The notes under the pieces: model-generated
What the model was told of the DNA's origin: nothing
Database searches by the model: none
Seen by the model: only the letters and a program-made list of their open reading frames with translations
NCBI GenBank assembly: GCA_934454635.1
Contig: CAKSFR010000006.1
Location: 1 to 64,000 of the forward strand
DNA: 64,000 nt
Origin: an uncultured Ruminiclostridium sp.
GTDB taxonomy: Bacteria > Bacillota > Clostridia > Oscillospirales > Ruminococcaceae
Reading direction: 5' to 3'
Translations under genes and position numbers: made by a program
Part shown: one piece after another, positions 17,434 through 24,765 of the stretch
Numbering within the stretch: position 1 is the stretch's first letter
How the letters are laid out: the number at the start of each line of letters is the position of its first letter

Positions 17434-17559
17434 ATGTGCGGAAACAATAGCTGTATCTGGATCATTATCCTTATTCTCTTATTCACTTGCTGCGGTAACA
17501 ACGACTGCGGCTGCGGCAACAACAACGGTTGCGGCTGCAACAACGGCTGCGGATGCTGA
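17434..17559 (+). CDS. Tiny Cys/Gly/Asn-rich membrane peptide (41 aa)
   Basis: It starts MCGNNSC, continues with a hydrophobic segment (residues 8-18) and ends in a tail made almost only of Cys, Gly and Asn (CGNNDCGCG, NNNGCGC, NNGCGC): 12 cysteines in 41 residues. AGGAGG lies 9 bases upstream and a strong terminator follows, so it is a real gene. The cysteine-rich tail next to a membrane span suggests metal binding or a disulfide-linked surface layer, like small sporulation or coat peptides. That is inference. Confidence 0.75.
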   Translation: MCGNNSCIWIIILILLFTCCGNNDCGCGNNNGCGCNNGCGC

Positions 17560-17575
17560 GCATAAGCCTATAAAT

Positions 17576-17609
17576 AAAAAGAGAGAGGGCAGACGTGCCC
17601 TCTCTTTTT
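17576..17609. terminator. Bidirectional terminator
   Basis: A perfect stem, AGAGAGGGCA / TGCCCTCTCT with loop GACG, with A-runs on the left and T-runs on the right. It serves the small peptide gene rightward and the P-II pair leftward. Confidence 0.85.
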
Positions 17610-17623
17610 GACGCCATCGTTTT

Positions 17624-17995
17624 TTACGGCTCGGCTTTGCCGCTGTGAATGCCGTACGTTTCGTCCATTCTGCGGACGAATATCTTTCCGTCGCCGGGGT
17701 TTCCCGTGCGGTTGGCTTCAATAAGAATTTTTACAACGCGCGAAACCTCGTCGTCGGGAACGATTATCGAAAAAAAGCGCTTTGCGATAAGGCGGCAGTG
17801 CTCCGAGGGAAAACCCTGCGGGTTGAGATCCACTCCCTCCGCCGCGAGAAACAGGCTTTGTCCCGCGGAGGAGAGCAGCTCCTTTCCGCGCCCGAGACAT
17901 ATTCTCCAGCTGTATGAGAAAAAACCGTTCAGCTCGAGAGCCTTTTTCGTTTCTTCGACCTTATTTACGCGGATAAACGCCAAAACTTCCTTCAT
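17624..17995 (-). CDS. P-II family regulator, NifI2-like
   Basis: A 123-residue GlnB-fold protein. The start MKEVLAFIRVNKVEETKKAL, the GRGKE segment at the base of the T-loop and the C-terminal GNPGDGKIFVRRMDETYGI match the NifI2 branch of P-II proteins. In nitrogen fixers NifI1/NifI2 form a complex that binds nitrogenase in response to 2-oxoglutarate and ATP. Its partner lies just upstream. No nif gene is in the window, so the target here is unknown. The long T-loop (SAGQSLFLAAEGVDLNPQGF) differs from standard GlnB. Confidence 0.8.
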   Translation of the reverse strand: MKEVLAFIRVNKVEETKKALELNGFFSYSWRICLGRGKELLSSAGQSLFLAAEGVDLNPQGFPSEHCRLIAKRFFSIIVPDDEVSRVVKILIEANRTGNPGDGKIFVRRMDETYGIHSGKAEP

Positions 17996-18011
17996 TTTTA
18001 CCGCCTTCCTT

Positions 18012-18308
18012 TTAAAGCCCGCGTTCGCCGGTGCTGATGGTATAGGCTTCTTCGATTTCGGAAACGAAAATTCTTCCGTCGTCGCGCTCGCCGCCGTTGG
18101 TTTTTCCGAGCGTCATTATCACGTTTATTACCGCTACCTTGTCGGTGTCCTCGCACGCGACATAGAGCATATCCTGTCGGATCTCGCCGCTTTCGGGGCT
18201 GTATGTGCTTACATCGAACTTTGTGACGGCGTGATAGCCCGACTCTCCGAGCGCGTTTATTATTGCGGCGGATTTTTCGGGACGAACTATTGCTTTTATC
18301 AGTAACAT
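18012..18308 (-). CDS. P-II family regulator, NifI1-like
   Basis: A 98-residue P-II protein starting MLLIKAIVRPEKSAAIINAL and ending VSEIEEAYTISTGERGL, both typical of NifI1. The T-loop region is shorter than usual. I start at 18308, where GGAGCAGCAGCC precedes the ATG; an in-frame ATG at 18368 lacks a site and overlaps the promoter. Sixteen bases separate it from the NifI2-like gene, so the two are co-transcribed and probably co-assemble. Confidence 0.8.
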   Translation of the reverse strand: MLLIKAIVRPEKSAAIINALGESGYHAVTKFDVSTYSPESGEIRQDMLYVACEDTDKVAVINVIMTLGKTNGGERDDGRIFVSEIEEAYTISTGERGL

Positions 18309-18339
18309 GGCTGCTGCTCCTATATCAGTATAATACTTT

Positions 18340-18368
18340 ATTATACATTTTTTAGGCTGATTTAGCAA
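18340..18368 (-). promoter_or_regulatory. Promoter of the NifI-like pair
   Basis: On the minus strand: TTGCTA (18363-18368), 17 bp, TATAAT (18340-18345), about 30 bp before the start codon. Confidence 0.7.
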
Positions 18369-18442
18369 TCAGCATTTTGCATAATCATTATCTGCATTTT
18401 TCGTAAAAAACTGATATTCCGCAGAGTTTTTTCAAAAAAATG

Positions 18443-18471
18443 GTGACATTTTTCTCCCGATATGTTATAAT
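18443..18471 (+). promoter_or_regulatory. Promoter of metY
   Basis: GTGACA 18443-18448, 17 bp, TATAAT 18466-18471. The leader is only about 50 nt, too short for a SAM riboswitch or T-box. Confidence 0.7.
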
Positions 18472-18525
18472 AGCTGTAATTGCACGCAGAAGTAATATAT
18501 CTTTCGGAGAAAGGGACGGAATATC

Positions 18526-19791
18526 ATGAAAAACGAAACAAAATGCCTTCATTCCGGCTATACGCCCAAAAACGGCGAGCCGCGCGTAATGCCTATCTAT
18601 CAGAGCACGACATACGTTTATGAATCTACCGAAGCGGTCGCGCACGTTTTCGACGACCCGACCGCGGGTCTTATCTATTCGCGCTTTGCGAATCCCACGA
18701 CCGACGCCGTTGAAAAGAAAATCGCCGACCTTGAGGGCGGCGCGGCGGCTATGTGCACTTCAAGCGGACAGGCGGCTTCGCTCCTTTCCGTGCTGAATAT
18801 CTGCGAGGCGGGCGACAGTCTTGTCGCTTCGGCCTCGATATACGGCGGGACGATAAATCTCTTCGCCGTAACGCTCAAAAGAATGGGGATCGAGTGCATT
18901 TTTGTAAGTCCCGACGCGGATTATGAAACGCTCGCCGCGGCGGCGAAGCCCAATACGAAGCTGTTTTTCGGAGAAACTATCGCAAATCCCGCGCTTACTG
19001 TTCTCGATATTGAAAAGTGGGCAAAAGCTGCGCACGCGAACGGCGTTCCGCTTATTGTTGACAACACCTTTGCAACGCCCATACTCTGCCGCCCGTTCGA
19101 GTGGGGCGCTGATATCGTGGTTCACTCCACAAGCAAGTACATGGACGGTCATGCGGTTCAGGTCGGCGGCGTTATCGTTGACAGCGGAAAATTCGACTGG
19201 ACAAAGGGAAAATTTCCGTGTCTTACCGAGCCTGACGAGAGTTATCACGGCGTTGTTTATACCCGCGATTACCCTGCTGCGCCTTATCTTCTGAAGGCGA
19301 GAATGCAGCTTATGCGCGATTTCGGCTGCTATCCTGCGGCGAACAGCTCGTTCCTGCTCAATCTCGGGATTGAAACGCTTGCGGTAAGAATGCCGCAGTA
19401 CTGCAAAAACGCCCTTGCGGCGGCGAAGCGCTTTGCCGCTTCGGACAAGGTCGCTTTTGTTTCATATCCGGGACTTGAGGGCGATAAATATTACGAAACT
19501 GCGAAGAAATATCTCCCCGACGGCGCAAGCGGGGTAATTTCGGTTTCAATAAAGGGCGGCCGTGATAACGCCGTTAAATTTATGGACAGCCTGAAGCTTG
19601 CCTCAAACGAAGTCCACGTCGCGGATATACGCACCTGCGTGCTTCACCCCGCTTCGGAAACTCACCGTCAGCTCACCGACGAGCAGCTTGCCGCGGCGGG
19701 AATAGACGGCGGGCTTATCCGCTTCTCGGTGGGGCTTGAAGCTATCGAGGACATTATTGCGGATATCGACCGCGGGCTTGCCGCGATCTGA
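18526..19791 (+). CDS. metY: O-acetylhomoserine sulfhydrylase
   Basis: A PLP enzyme of the Cys/Met metabolism family that makes homocysteine from O-acetylhomoserine and sulfide, the direct route to methionine. The 421-residue length, N-terminal CLHSGY, SRFANPTTDAVEKKIADLEG, and the Schiff-base lysine in VVHSTSKYMDGH match MetY better than the shorter MetB/MetC. Methionine gamma-lyase is an alternative. The start has GGAGAAAGGGACGG upstream. A single gene with its own promoter. Confidence 0.9.
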   Translation: MKNETKCLHSGYTPKNGEPRVMPIYQSTTYVYESTEAVAHVFDDPTAGLIYSRFANPTTDAVEKKIADLEGGAAAMCTSSGQAASLLSVLNICEAGDSLVASASIYGGTINLFAVTLKRMGIECIFVSPDADYETLAAAAKPNTKLFFGETIANPALTVLDIEKWAKAAHANGVPLIVDNTFATPILCRPFEWGADIVVHSTSKYMDGHAVQVGGVIVDSGKFDWTKGKFPCLTEPDESYHGVVYTRDYPAAPYLLKARMQLMRDFGCYPAANSSFLLNLGIETLAVRMPQYCKNALAAAKRFAASDKVAFVSYPGLEGDKYYETAKKYLPDGASGVISVSIKGGRDNAVKFMDSLKLASNEVHVADIRTCVLHPASETHRQLTDEQLAAAGIDGGLIRFSVGLEAIEDIIADIDRGLAAI

Positions 19792-19825
19792 CCCAAAATT
19801 CCCATTAACCTAAAAGGAGTACACC

Positions 19826-20935
19826 GTGCAGGGAACCGAAGTAAAAAATGCTGTAAAAATACCGGTTGAGGAGCTTGAATCGGGCATGACGCTCGCCCGA
19901 AACGTTTACGAGCCGAATTCCGACCACATTCTTCTTTTCAGCGGCTCAAAGCTCGACAGCGTTACGATATTTAACCTAAAGGAACGCTATAACGTCGAAT
20001 GCGTGTGGGTACGCAACGACCTGGTTAATATTGCCGAACAGATCAAGGCGGAGATTGACGTTCACGAGTCGCTGAGCGCGCTTAAAGACGTGTTCGGCGG
20101 CGATGACGATACTCCGCTTACAAAAATATCCGATGAGGATCGCGCGGAGATACGCGGGCTTGCCGATAACCTTATACGAAGCGTCGAAAACGATGATAAT
20201 CTGCTGCTGAAAATGCACCAGCTTCAAAGCTATGACGACAGCACATATAAGCACTGTCTGCGTGTGGCGATGATGTCCGTTTCGATAGGAAAACAGATGA
20301 ATCTGCCGCGCGGTCAGATGAGCGACCTTGCGCTGGCGGCGCTTCTCCACGATATCGGAAAGCGAATGCTCCCTATAGAGATAATCAGAAAGCCCGGAAA
20401 GCTCACCGACGATGAGTTTGAACAGGTGAAAAAGCACCCTACGCTTGGCTATCTTCTGCTGAAAGAGCAGGGCGGGTACAGCAACGAGGTGCTCAACGGC
20501 GTGCTTATGCATCAGGAAAAGTACGACGGGAGCGGCTATCCGCTTCACCTGCGCGGACAGCAGATAACGCTTGTCGCACGCATTATCACGGTCGCGGACG
20601 TCTACGACGCGCTCACCTCGCAGCGACCGTACCGCCAGCCGTGGAGCGTCGCCGAGGCTGAGGAATTTATGATGGGCGGCAGCTATACTCACTTTGATTA
20701 CGACGTTATCTGTGCGTTTCTGGCGGCGTTTGCGCCGTATCCCGTGGGAGGCCGCGTTATCCTGAACGACGGCAGATACGCTACCGTAATAAGCAACAAT
20801 CACAACGTCCTGCGCCCCGTCGTGCTTATTGACAATCCCGACGGTTCAAAAGAAGAGATTGATTTGTACAATGATTTTTCGCAGCTTTCGCTTGCGATAA
20901 CGGCGAACGTTCGTGAAAATGTTAAAAACACTTAA
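19826..20935 (+). CDS. HD-GYP domain phosphodiesterase
   Basis: A 369-residue cytoplasmic protein. The N-terminal part (1-130) has no known receiver or PAS signature. The HD-GYP domain holds HDIGK near residue 174 and the GYP signature HQEKYDGSGYP near 229-239. Such domains hydrolyse cyclic di-GMP, which here could link to the flagellar genes at the right end. A C-terminal beta-rich tail (VGGRVILNDGRYATVI) is common in the group. GTG start with AAAGGAG upstream. It follows metY by 34 bp without a terminator. Confidence 0.88.
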   Translation: MQGTEVKNAVKIPVEELESGMTLARNVYEPNSDHILLFSGSKLDSVTIFNLKERYNVECVWVRNDLVNIAEQIKAEIDVHESLSALKDVFGGDDDTPLTKISDEDRAEIRGLADNLIRSVENDDNLLLKMHQLQSYDDSTYKHCLRVAMMSVSIGKQMNLPRGQMSDLALAALLHDIGKRMLPIEIIRKPGKLTDDEFEQVKKHPTLGYLLLKEQGGYSNEVLNGVLMHQEKYDGSGYPLHLRGQQITLVARIITVADVYDALTSQRPYRQPWSVAEAEEFMMGGSYTHFDYDVICAFLAAFAPYPVGGRVILNDGRYATVISNNHNVLRPVVLIDNPDGSKEEIDLYNDFSQLSLAITANVRENVKNT

Positions 20936-21010
20936 TTTGTGTGAATTTCACAAAAATTGCATTGCGAATTATCTGTTTTCTACAAATATGCTGTTGATTT
21001 GGAAAATGCC

Positions 21011-21039
21011 TTGCAAAAATTCGAGTTTTAAGGTATAAT
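21011..21039 (+). promoter_or_regulatory. Promoter of pgi
   Basis: TTGCAA 21011-21016, 17 bp, TATAAT 21034-21039. A short TTTGTG/CACAAA stem at about 20936-20955 may weakly end the preceding transcript. Confidence 0.75.
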
Positions 21040-21097
21040 GTAAACATATAGACAGTGTATTACGAAAGAAAACTGTATATTAAGGAGATTGATTGAA

Positions 21098-22435
21098 ATG
21101 GCATTGAAAGTAAACGACAAGTATTTAAAGACGTATATTGCGGAGCATGAATACAAGGGTATTCAGAACTCGGTTACGGCGGCTCACAACGCGCTTGCCG
21201 CACGCGACGGACTCGGCAGCGACTTCCTCGGCTGGGTAGATCTTCCCAAGAATTATGACAAGGAAGAATTTGCGCGCATAAAGGCAGCTGCGCAGCGTAT
21301 TCAGAAGAACAGCGAGGTTCTTATCGTTATCGGTATCGGCGGCTCATATCTCGGCGCAAGAGCGGCTATCGAAGCGCTTAAATCCAACCTTTACAATTCA
21401 CTCAAAAAGAACACCCCCGATATTTATTTTATCGGCAACACTATAAGCCCTACATACCTTAACGAGGTCATTTCGCTTGTTGACGGGCGTGATTTTTCCG
21501 TAAACGTTATCTCAAAGTCCGGTACGACTACCGAACCCGCGCTTGCATTCCGCGTATTCCGCGAGCTGCTTGAAGAACGCTACGGCGCTGAGGGTGCAAA
21601 GGAACGTATTTTCGCCACTACCGACAAGGCAAGAGGAACGCTCAAGGAGCTTTCAAACGAAAAAGGCTACGAAACGTTTGTTATTCCTGACGACGTTGGC
21701 GGACGATTCTCCGTTCTTACGGCGGTAGGTCTGCTCCCGATCGCTGTTGCGGGCTGCGATATTGACGCGCTCATGGCGGGTGCGGCAAAGGCTTCCGATG
21801 ATTTCACAAACCCCGATATAATGCAGAATGAATGCTATAAGTACGCTGCAATCCGCAACATTCTCTACCGCAAGGGCAGAAGCGTTGAAATGCTCGTTTC
21901 CTACGAGCCTTCTTTCGCAATGATGGCTGAATGGTTCAAGCAGCTTTACGGCGAGAGCGAGGGCAAGGACGGAAAAGGACTTTTCCCGACAAGCGCTACT
22001 TTCTCGACCGATCTGCATTCTCTCGGTCAGTTCATTCAGGACGGCACAAAGCTTCTGTTTGAAACAGTCGTTCATTTCTCAAAGGCGCAGAAGGACTTCT
22101 TCCTCAAGGACGATCCGACAAACGGCGACGGTCTGAACTTCCTTTCAAACCAGAATATGTCCGTTGTAAACCAGAAGGCTTACGAGGGAACGATTCTCGC
22201 TCACACCGAGGGCGGTACTCCCAACCTCGTACTTGAAGTTCCCGAGCTTAACGAAACCGAGCTTGGCTACATGATTTATTTCTTTGAAAAGGCTTGCGCT
22301 ATCTCGGGCTATATGCTCGGCGTAAATCCGTTCGATCAGCCCGGCGTTGAAAGCTATAAGAAAAATATGTTCGCGCTTCTCGGAAAGCCCGGTTATGAGG
22401 CTGCAAAGGCTGCGCTTGAAGCAAAATTAGGTTGA
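21098..22435 (+). CDS. pgi: Glucose-6-phosphate isomerase
   Basis: It interconverts glucose-6-phosphate and fructose-6-phosphate. The 445-residue length is typical of Firmicutes Pgi. The SIS-type phosphosugar site ([30 protein letters not shown]) and the C-terminal [15 protein letters not shown] signature are intact. An in-frame TTG at 21089 almost touches the AAGGAG at 21082-21087; the ATG at 21098 has a 10-base spacing. Only 62 bp separate it from the small P-loop gene, which may be co-transcribed. Confidence 0.97.
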   Translation: MALKVNDKYLKTYIAEHEYKGIQNSVTAAHNALAARDGLGSDFLGWVDLPKNYDKEEFARIKAAAQRIQKNSEVLIVIGIGGSYLGARAAIEALKSNLYNSLKKNTPDIYFIGNTISPTYLNEVISLVDGRDFSVNVISKSGTTTEPALAFRVFRELLEERYGAEGAKERIFATTDKARGTLKELSNEKGYETFVIPDDVGGRFSVLTAVGLLPIAVAGCDIDALMAGAAKASDDFTNPDIMQNECYKYAAIRNILYRKGRSVEMLVSYEPSFAMMAEWFKQLYGESEGKDGKGLFPTSATFSTDLHSLGQFIQDGTKLLFETVVHFSKAQKDFFLKDDPTNGDGLNFLSNQNMSVVNQKAYEGTILAHTEGGTPNLVLEVPELNETELGYMIYFFEKACAISGYMLGVNPFDQPGVESYKKNMFALLGKPGYEAAKAALEAKLG

Positions 22436-22497
22436 TTGAGCCGTTTCCGGAGAAATTCGGAATGCTCTTTAAATAAACATACACGGAGGATTATACC

Positions 22498-22899
22498 ATG
22501 GTAAAATTAATTGCAGGAAAAAAGGGCTCGGGCAAGACTAAGCACTTAATCGAAGCAATCCACACCGCAGAAAAGGAAAGCAAGGGTAACGTTGTTGCGA
22601 TTCAGTACGGCTCGTCGCTTAACATTGATATCTACCACAAGATCCGCTTAATCAATATCGAAGATTACAAAATCGGCAACTATGACGATATGTATGGATT
22701 TGTTGCAGGTCTTCTCGCTTCAAACTATGACACCACCGACCTTTTTGTTGACGGTATTTTAAGAATCGCAGGAAGAGATCTGGACAAGATCGCTGATATG
22801 TTCGACAGAATTGCGGCTATCTCCGAAAATGTAAACGTTGTGTTCACAATTTCCGCTGACGCAGCAGATCTTCCCGAATCTGTAAAAAAATATCTCTGA
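22498..22899 (+). CDS. Small P-loop protein of unknown function (133 aa)
   Basis: It begins MVKLIAGKKGSGKTKHLIEA, a clear Walker A motif, followed by an alternating strand/helix pattern and an FVDGILRIAG segment that may be a Walker B aspartate strand. At 133 residues it is a minimal single-domain NTPase without a recognisable partner domain. The start has CGGAGGA upstream. It lies between pgi and rpmF; the rpmF promoter follows its stop at once. I recognise no named family. Confidence 0.75.
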   Translation: MVKLIAGKKGSGKTKHLIEAIHTAEKESKGNVVAIQYGSSLNIDIYHKIRLINIEDYKIGNYDDMYGFVAGLLASNYDTTDLFVDGILRIAGRDLDKIADMFDRIAAISENVNVVFTISADAADLPESVKKYL

Positions 22900-22905
22900 T
22901 TGCTA

Positions 22906-22934
22906 TTGACAAATTCCGATATTTATGATATACT
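22906..22934 (+). promoter_or_regulatory. Promoter of rpmF
   Basis: TTGACA 22906-22911, 17 bp, TATACT 22929-22934. A leader of about 70 nt precedes the strong GGGAGGTG ribosome site. Confidence 0.8.
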
Positions 22935-23009
22935 GATAATCGTGCTAATTTCGGCTGTGTTTTTCGCGGCTGAATCATAAATATCGCTATTTTAAGGGAG
23001 GTGCGAGTA

Positions 23010-23195
23010 ATGGCAGTTCCGAAGAGAAAAGTATCTAAGGCTAGACGTGATAAAAGACGTTCACAGGTATGGAAGTTATCTGCACCTGCATTTTCACGCT
23101 GCACGAACTGCGGCGAGCTGAAGCTTCCTCATCAGGTTTGCAGCAGCTGTGGTTATTACAAGGGCAAGGAAGTTATCGCTCACAGCGAAGCGTAA
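23010..23195 (+). CDS. rpmF: 50S ribosomal protein L32
   Basis: A 61-residue large-subunit protein. [18 protein letters not shown] is the conserved start and [18 protein letters not shown] is the four-cysteine zinc ribbon, so this is the zinc-containing form. An upstream in-frame GTG at 23001 falls within the ribosome site, so I use the ATG at 23010. Confidence 0.97.
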   Translation: MAVPKRKVSKARRDKRRSQVWKLSAPAFSRCTNCGELKLPHQVCSSCGYYKGKEVIAHSEA

Positions 23196-23220
23196 TTGCA
23201 CCAAAACACCAAAAAGCCGA

Positions 23221-23255
23221 CAGCAGTACCCGTTTTGGGTGCTGCTGTTTATTTT
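23221..23255 (+). terminator. Terminator after rpmF
   Basis: Stem CAGCAG-ACCC / GGGT-CTGCTG with one T-G pair and a 5-nt loop, followed by TTTATTTT. It ends just before the ribosome site of the next gene, so some read-through may feed that gene. Confidence 0.75.
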
Positions 23256-23269
23256 AGGAGGAAAGCGAA

Positions 23270-24562
23270 GTGGCAGTAAAAATTCAATCGGTAACTCCGC
23301 GTTCGCCCGCCGCAAAAGCAGGTATCAAAGCGGGGGAGAGCCTTATCGCGATCGATGGGAACCCTATTCACGACGCGCTCGACTACGGATTTTACACCTA
23401 TAATCGGCGGCTTGAACTGACGCTTGACAGCCGCACCGTGACAGTGACCAAAAAGGACGATTACGACGAGCTTGGACTGAATTTCGAGAGCTATCTTATG
23501 GACAAGAAACAGAGCTGCCGCAACAAGTGCATTTTCTGTTTTATTGACCAGCTTCCGCCCGGAATGCGCGAAACGCTTTATTTTAAGGACGACGACAGCC
23601 GACTGAGCTTTCTTCAGGGCAATTACATCACTATGACGAACCTTTCCGATGATGATATCGACCGCGTAATTCGCATGAGGCTGAATATCAATGTGTCGGT
23701 TCACACGACAAACCCCGAACTCCGCGTGAAAATGCTAAAAAATAAAAACGCGGGGCGGGTTCTCGGGTATCTTCCGCGGCTTGCCGAAGCGGGAATCTCA
23801 ATGAACTGTCAAATCGTGCTTTGCCGCGGTTGGAATGACGGAGCGGAGCTTGAACGCACGCTTTCCGACCTTACATCGCTCTATCCCGCCGTGCATAGCA
23901 TTGCGGTTGTGCCGTTCGGGGCTACGAAATATCGTGACGGACTTGAACAAATTGAAATGCACGACCGCGATTCCGCGCGCGACGCAGTGCGGATAATCGG
24001 GAAGTTCGGCGAAAAAATGCTTGACGAATACGGCGAGCGTGTTGTTTATCCTGCGGACGAGCTGTTTCTTACCGCGCAGCTTCCCATTCCGCCGAGCGAG
24101 TATTACGGCAGCTTTGACCAGTATGAAAACGGCGTTGGAATGTGGGCATATCTGCGCGACGGGTATCTTGACTGCCTTTCTGAGGTCGAGGACGACGGCT
24201 CGGTTATCGAGCGCTCGGTTGCGACGGGAATGCTTGCGCAGCCGCTTTTGCGGGAACTTGCCAGTGCGACGGAGGAACGCTTTCCGTCGGTGAAGATCCA
24301 CGTTCACGCGATACGCAACGACTTTTTCGGTGAAACGATAACCGTTGCCGGGCTTATAACGGGGCGCGACCTTATCGCGCAGCTTGAGCCGTTTCGCGGG
24401 CAGCTCGGGACGGAGCTTATTATTCCGAAAACGATGCTGAAAGCGGACGAGCCGATTTTTCTTGATAATACGGCACTTTCAGAGGTCGAAAAGGCGCTCG
24501 GGCTGCCCGTTAAGCCTATCGGTGATGAGCCGGAGGATCTTATCGAGGCGCTGCTGGGATAA
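23270..24562 (+). CDS. PDZ / radical SAM / DUF512 protein
   Basis: A 430-residue protein. An N-terminal PDZ-like domain (SVTPRSPAAKAGIKAGESLIAIDG, residues 5-45) leads to a radical-SAM cluster CRNKCIFCF near residue 84 and then the DUF512 domain. This architecture is conserved in Clostridia, often beside der, but der here is 23 kb away. The reaction is not known. GTG start with AGGAGGAAAGCGA upstream. Its stop codon lies in a small AATTTGC / GCAAATT hairpin that starts the repeat fragment downstream. Confidence 0.85.
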   Translation: MAVKIQSVTPRSPAAKAGIKAGESLIAIDGNPIHDALDYGFYTYNRRLELTLDSRTVTVTKKDDYDELGLNFESYLMDKKQSCRNKCIFCFIDQLPPGMRETLYFKDDDSRLSFLQGNYITMTNLSDDDIDRVIRMRLNINVSVHTTNPELRVKMLKNKNAGRVLGYLPRLAEAGISMNCQIVLCRGWNDGAELERTLSDLTSLYPAVHSIAVVPFGATKYRDGLEQIEMHDRDSARDAVRIIGKFGEKMLDEYGERVVYPADELFLTAQLPIPPSEYYGSFDQYENGVGMWAYLRDGYLDCLSEVEDDGSVIERSVATGMLAQPLLRELASATEERFPSVKIHVHAIRNDFFGETITVAGLITGRDLIAQLEPFRGQLGTELIIPKTMLKADEPIFLDNTALSEVEKALGLPVKPIGDEPEDLIEALLG

Positions 24563-24577
24563 TTTGCTGCGCAAATT

Positions 24578-24650
24578 GCGGCTTTCTCTCTCCCCGATTT
24601 CTTTCACACTCGGCAAAACGCCGCAGCCGCTGTGATAGTGCAAATTTCAT
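24578..24650 (-). repeat. Solitary box fragment of the GC-rich composite repeat
   Basis: Read on the minus strand it has GCACTATC, then GCGGCGTTTTGCCG, a spacer, then GAGAAAGCCGC. The same order is found in the box module of the locus at 59.6 kb. No nested hairpin or cloverleaf follows, so it is a remnant or an incomplete copy. Confidence 0.55.
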
Positions 24651-24707
24651 GCTTTTCGGCGGGGGTTTCCGCTGTTCTCTATACGCTGCGCCCCTCAAAT
24701 ACAGCAA

Positions 24708-24737
24708 AATCCCCCTACCAAATCGGTAAGGGGATTA
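24708..24737 (-). terminator. Terminator of the glycolytic operon
   Basis: Stem AATCCCC-TACC / GGTA-GGGGATT, followed on the minus strand by TTTTGCTG. It lies directly after the gpmI stop. Confidence 0.65.
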
Positions 24738-24765
24738 AATGTTATATATGACGTATTACGTTCGC

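Noticed and set aside
18472-18525. SAM riboswitch or T-box before the O-acetylhomoserine sulfhydrylase gene
   Set aside because: The promoter leaves only about 50 nt of leader, too short for either.
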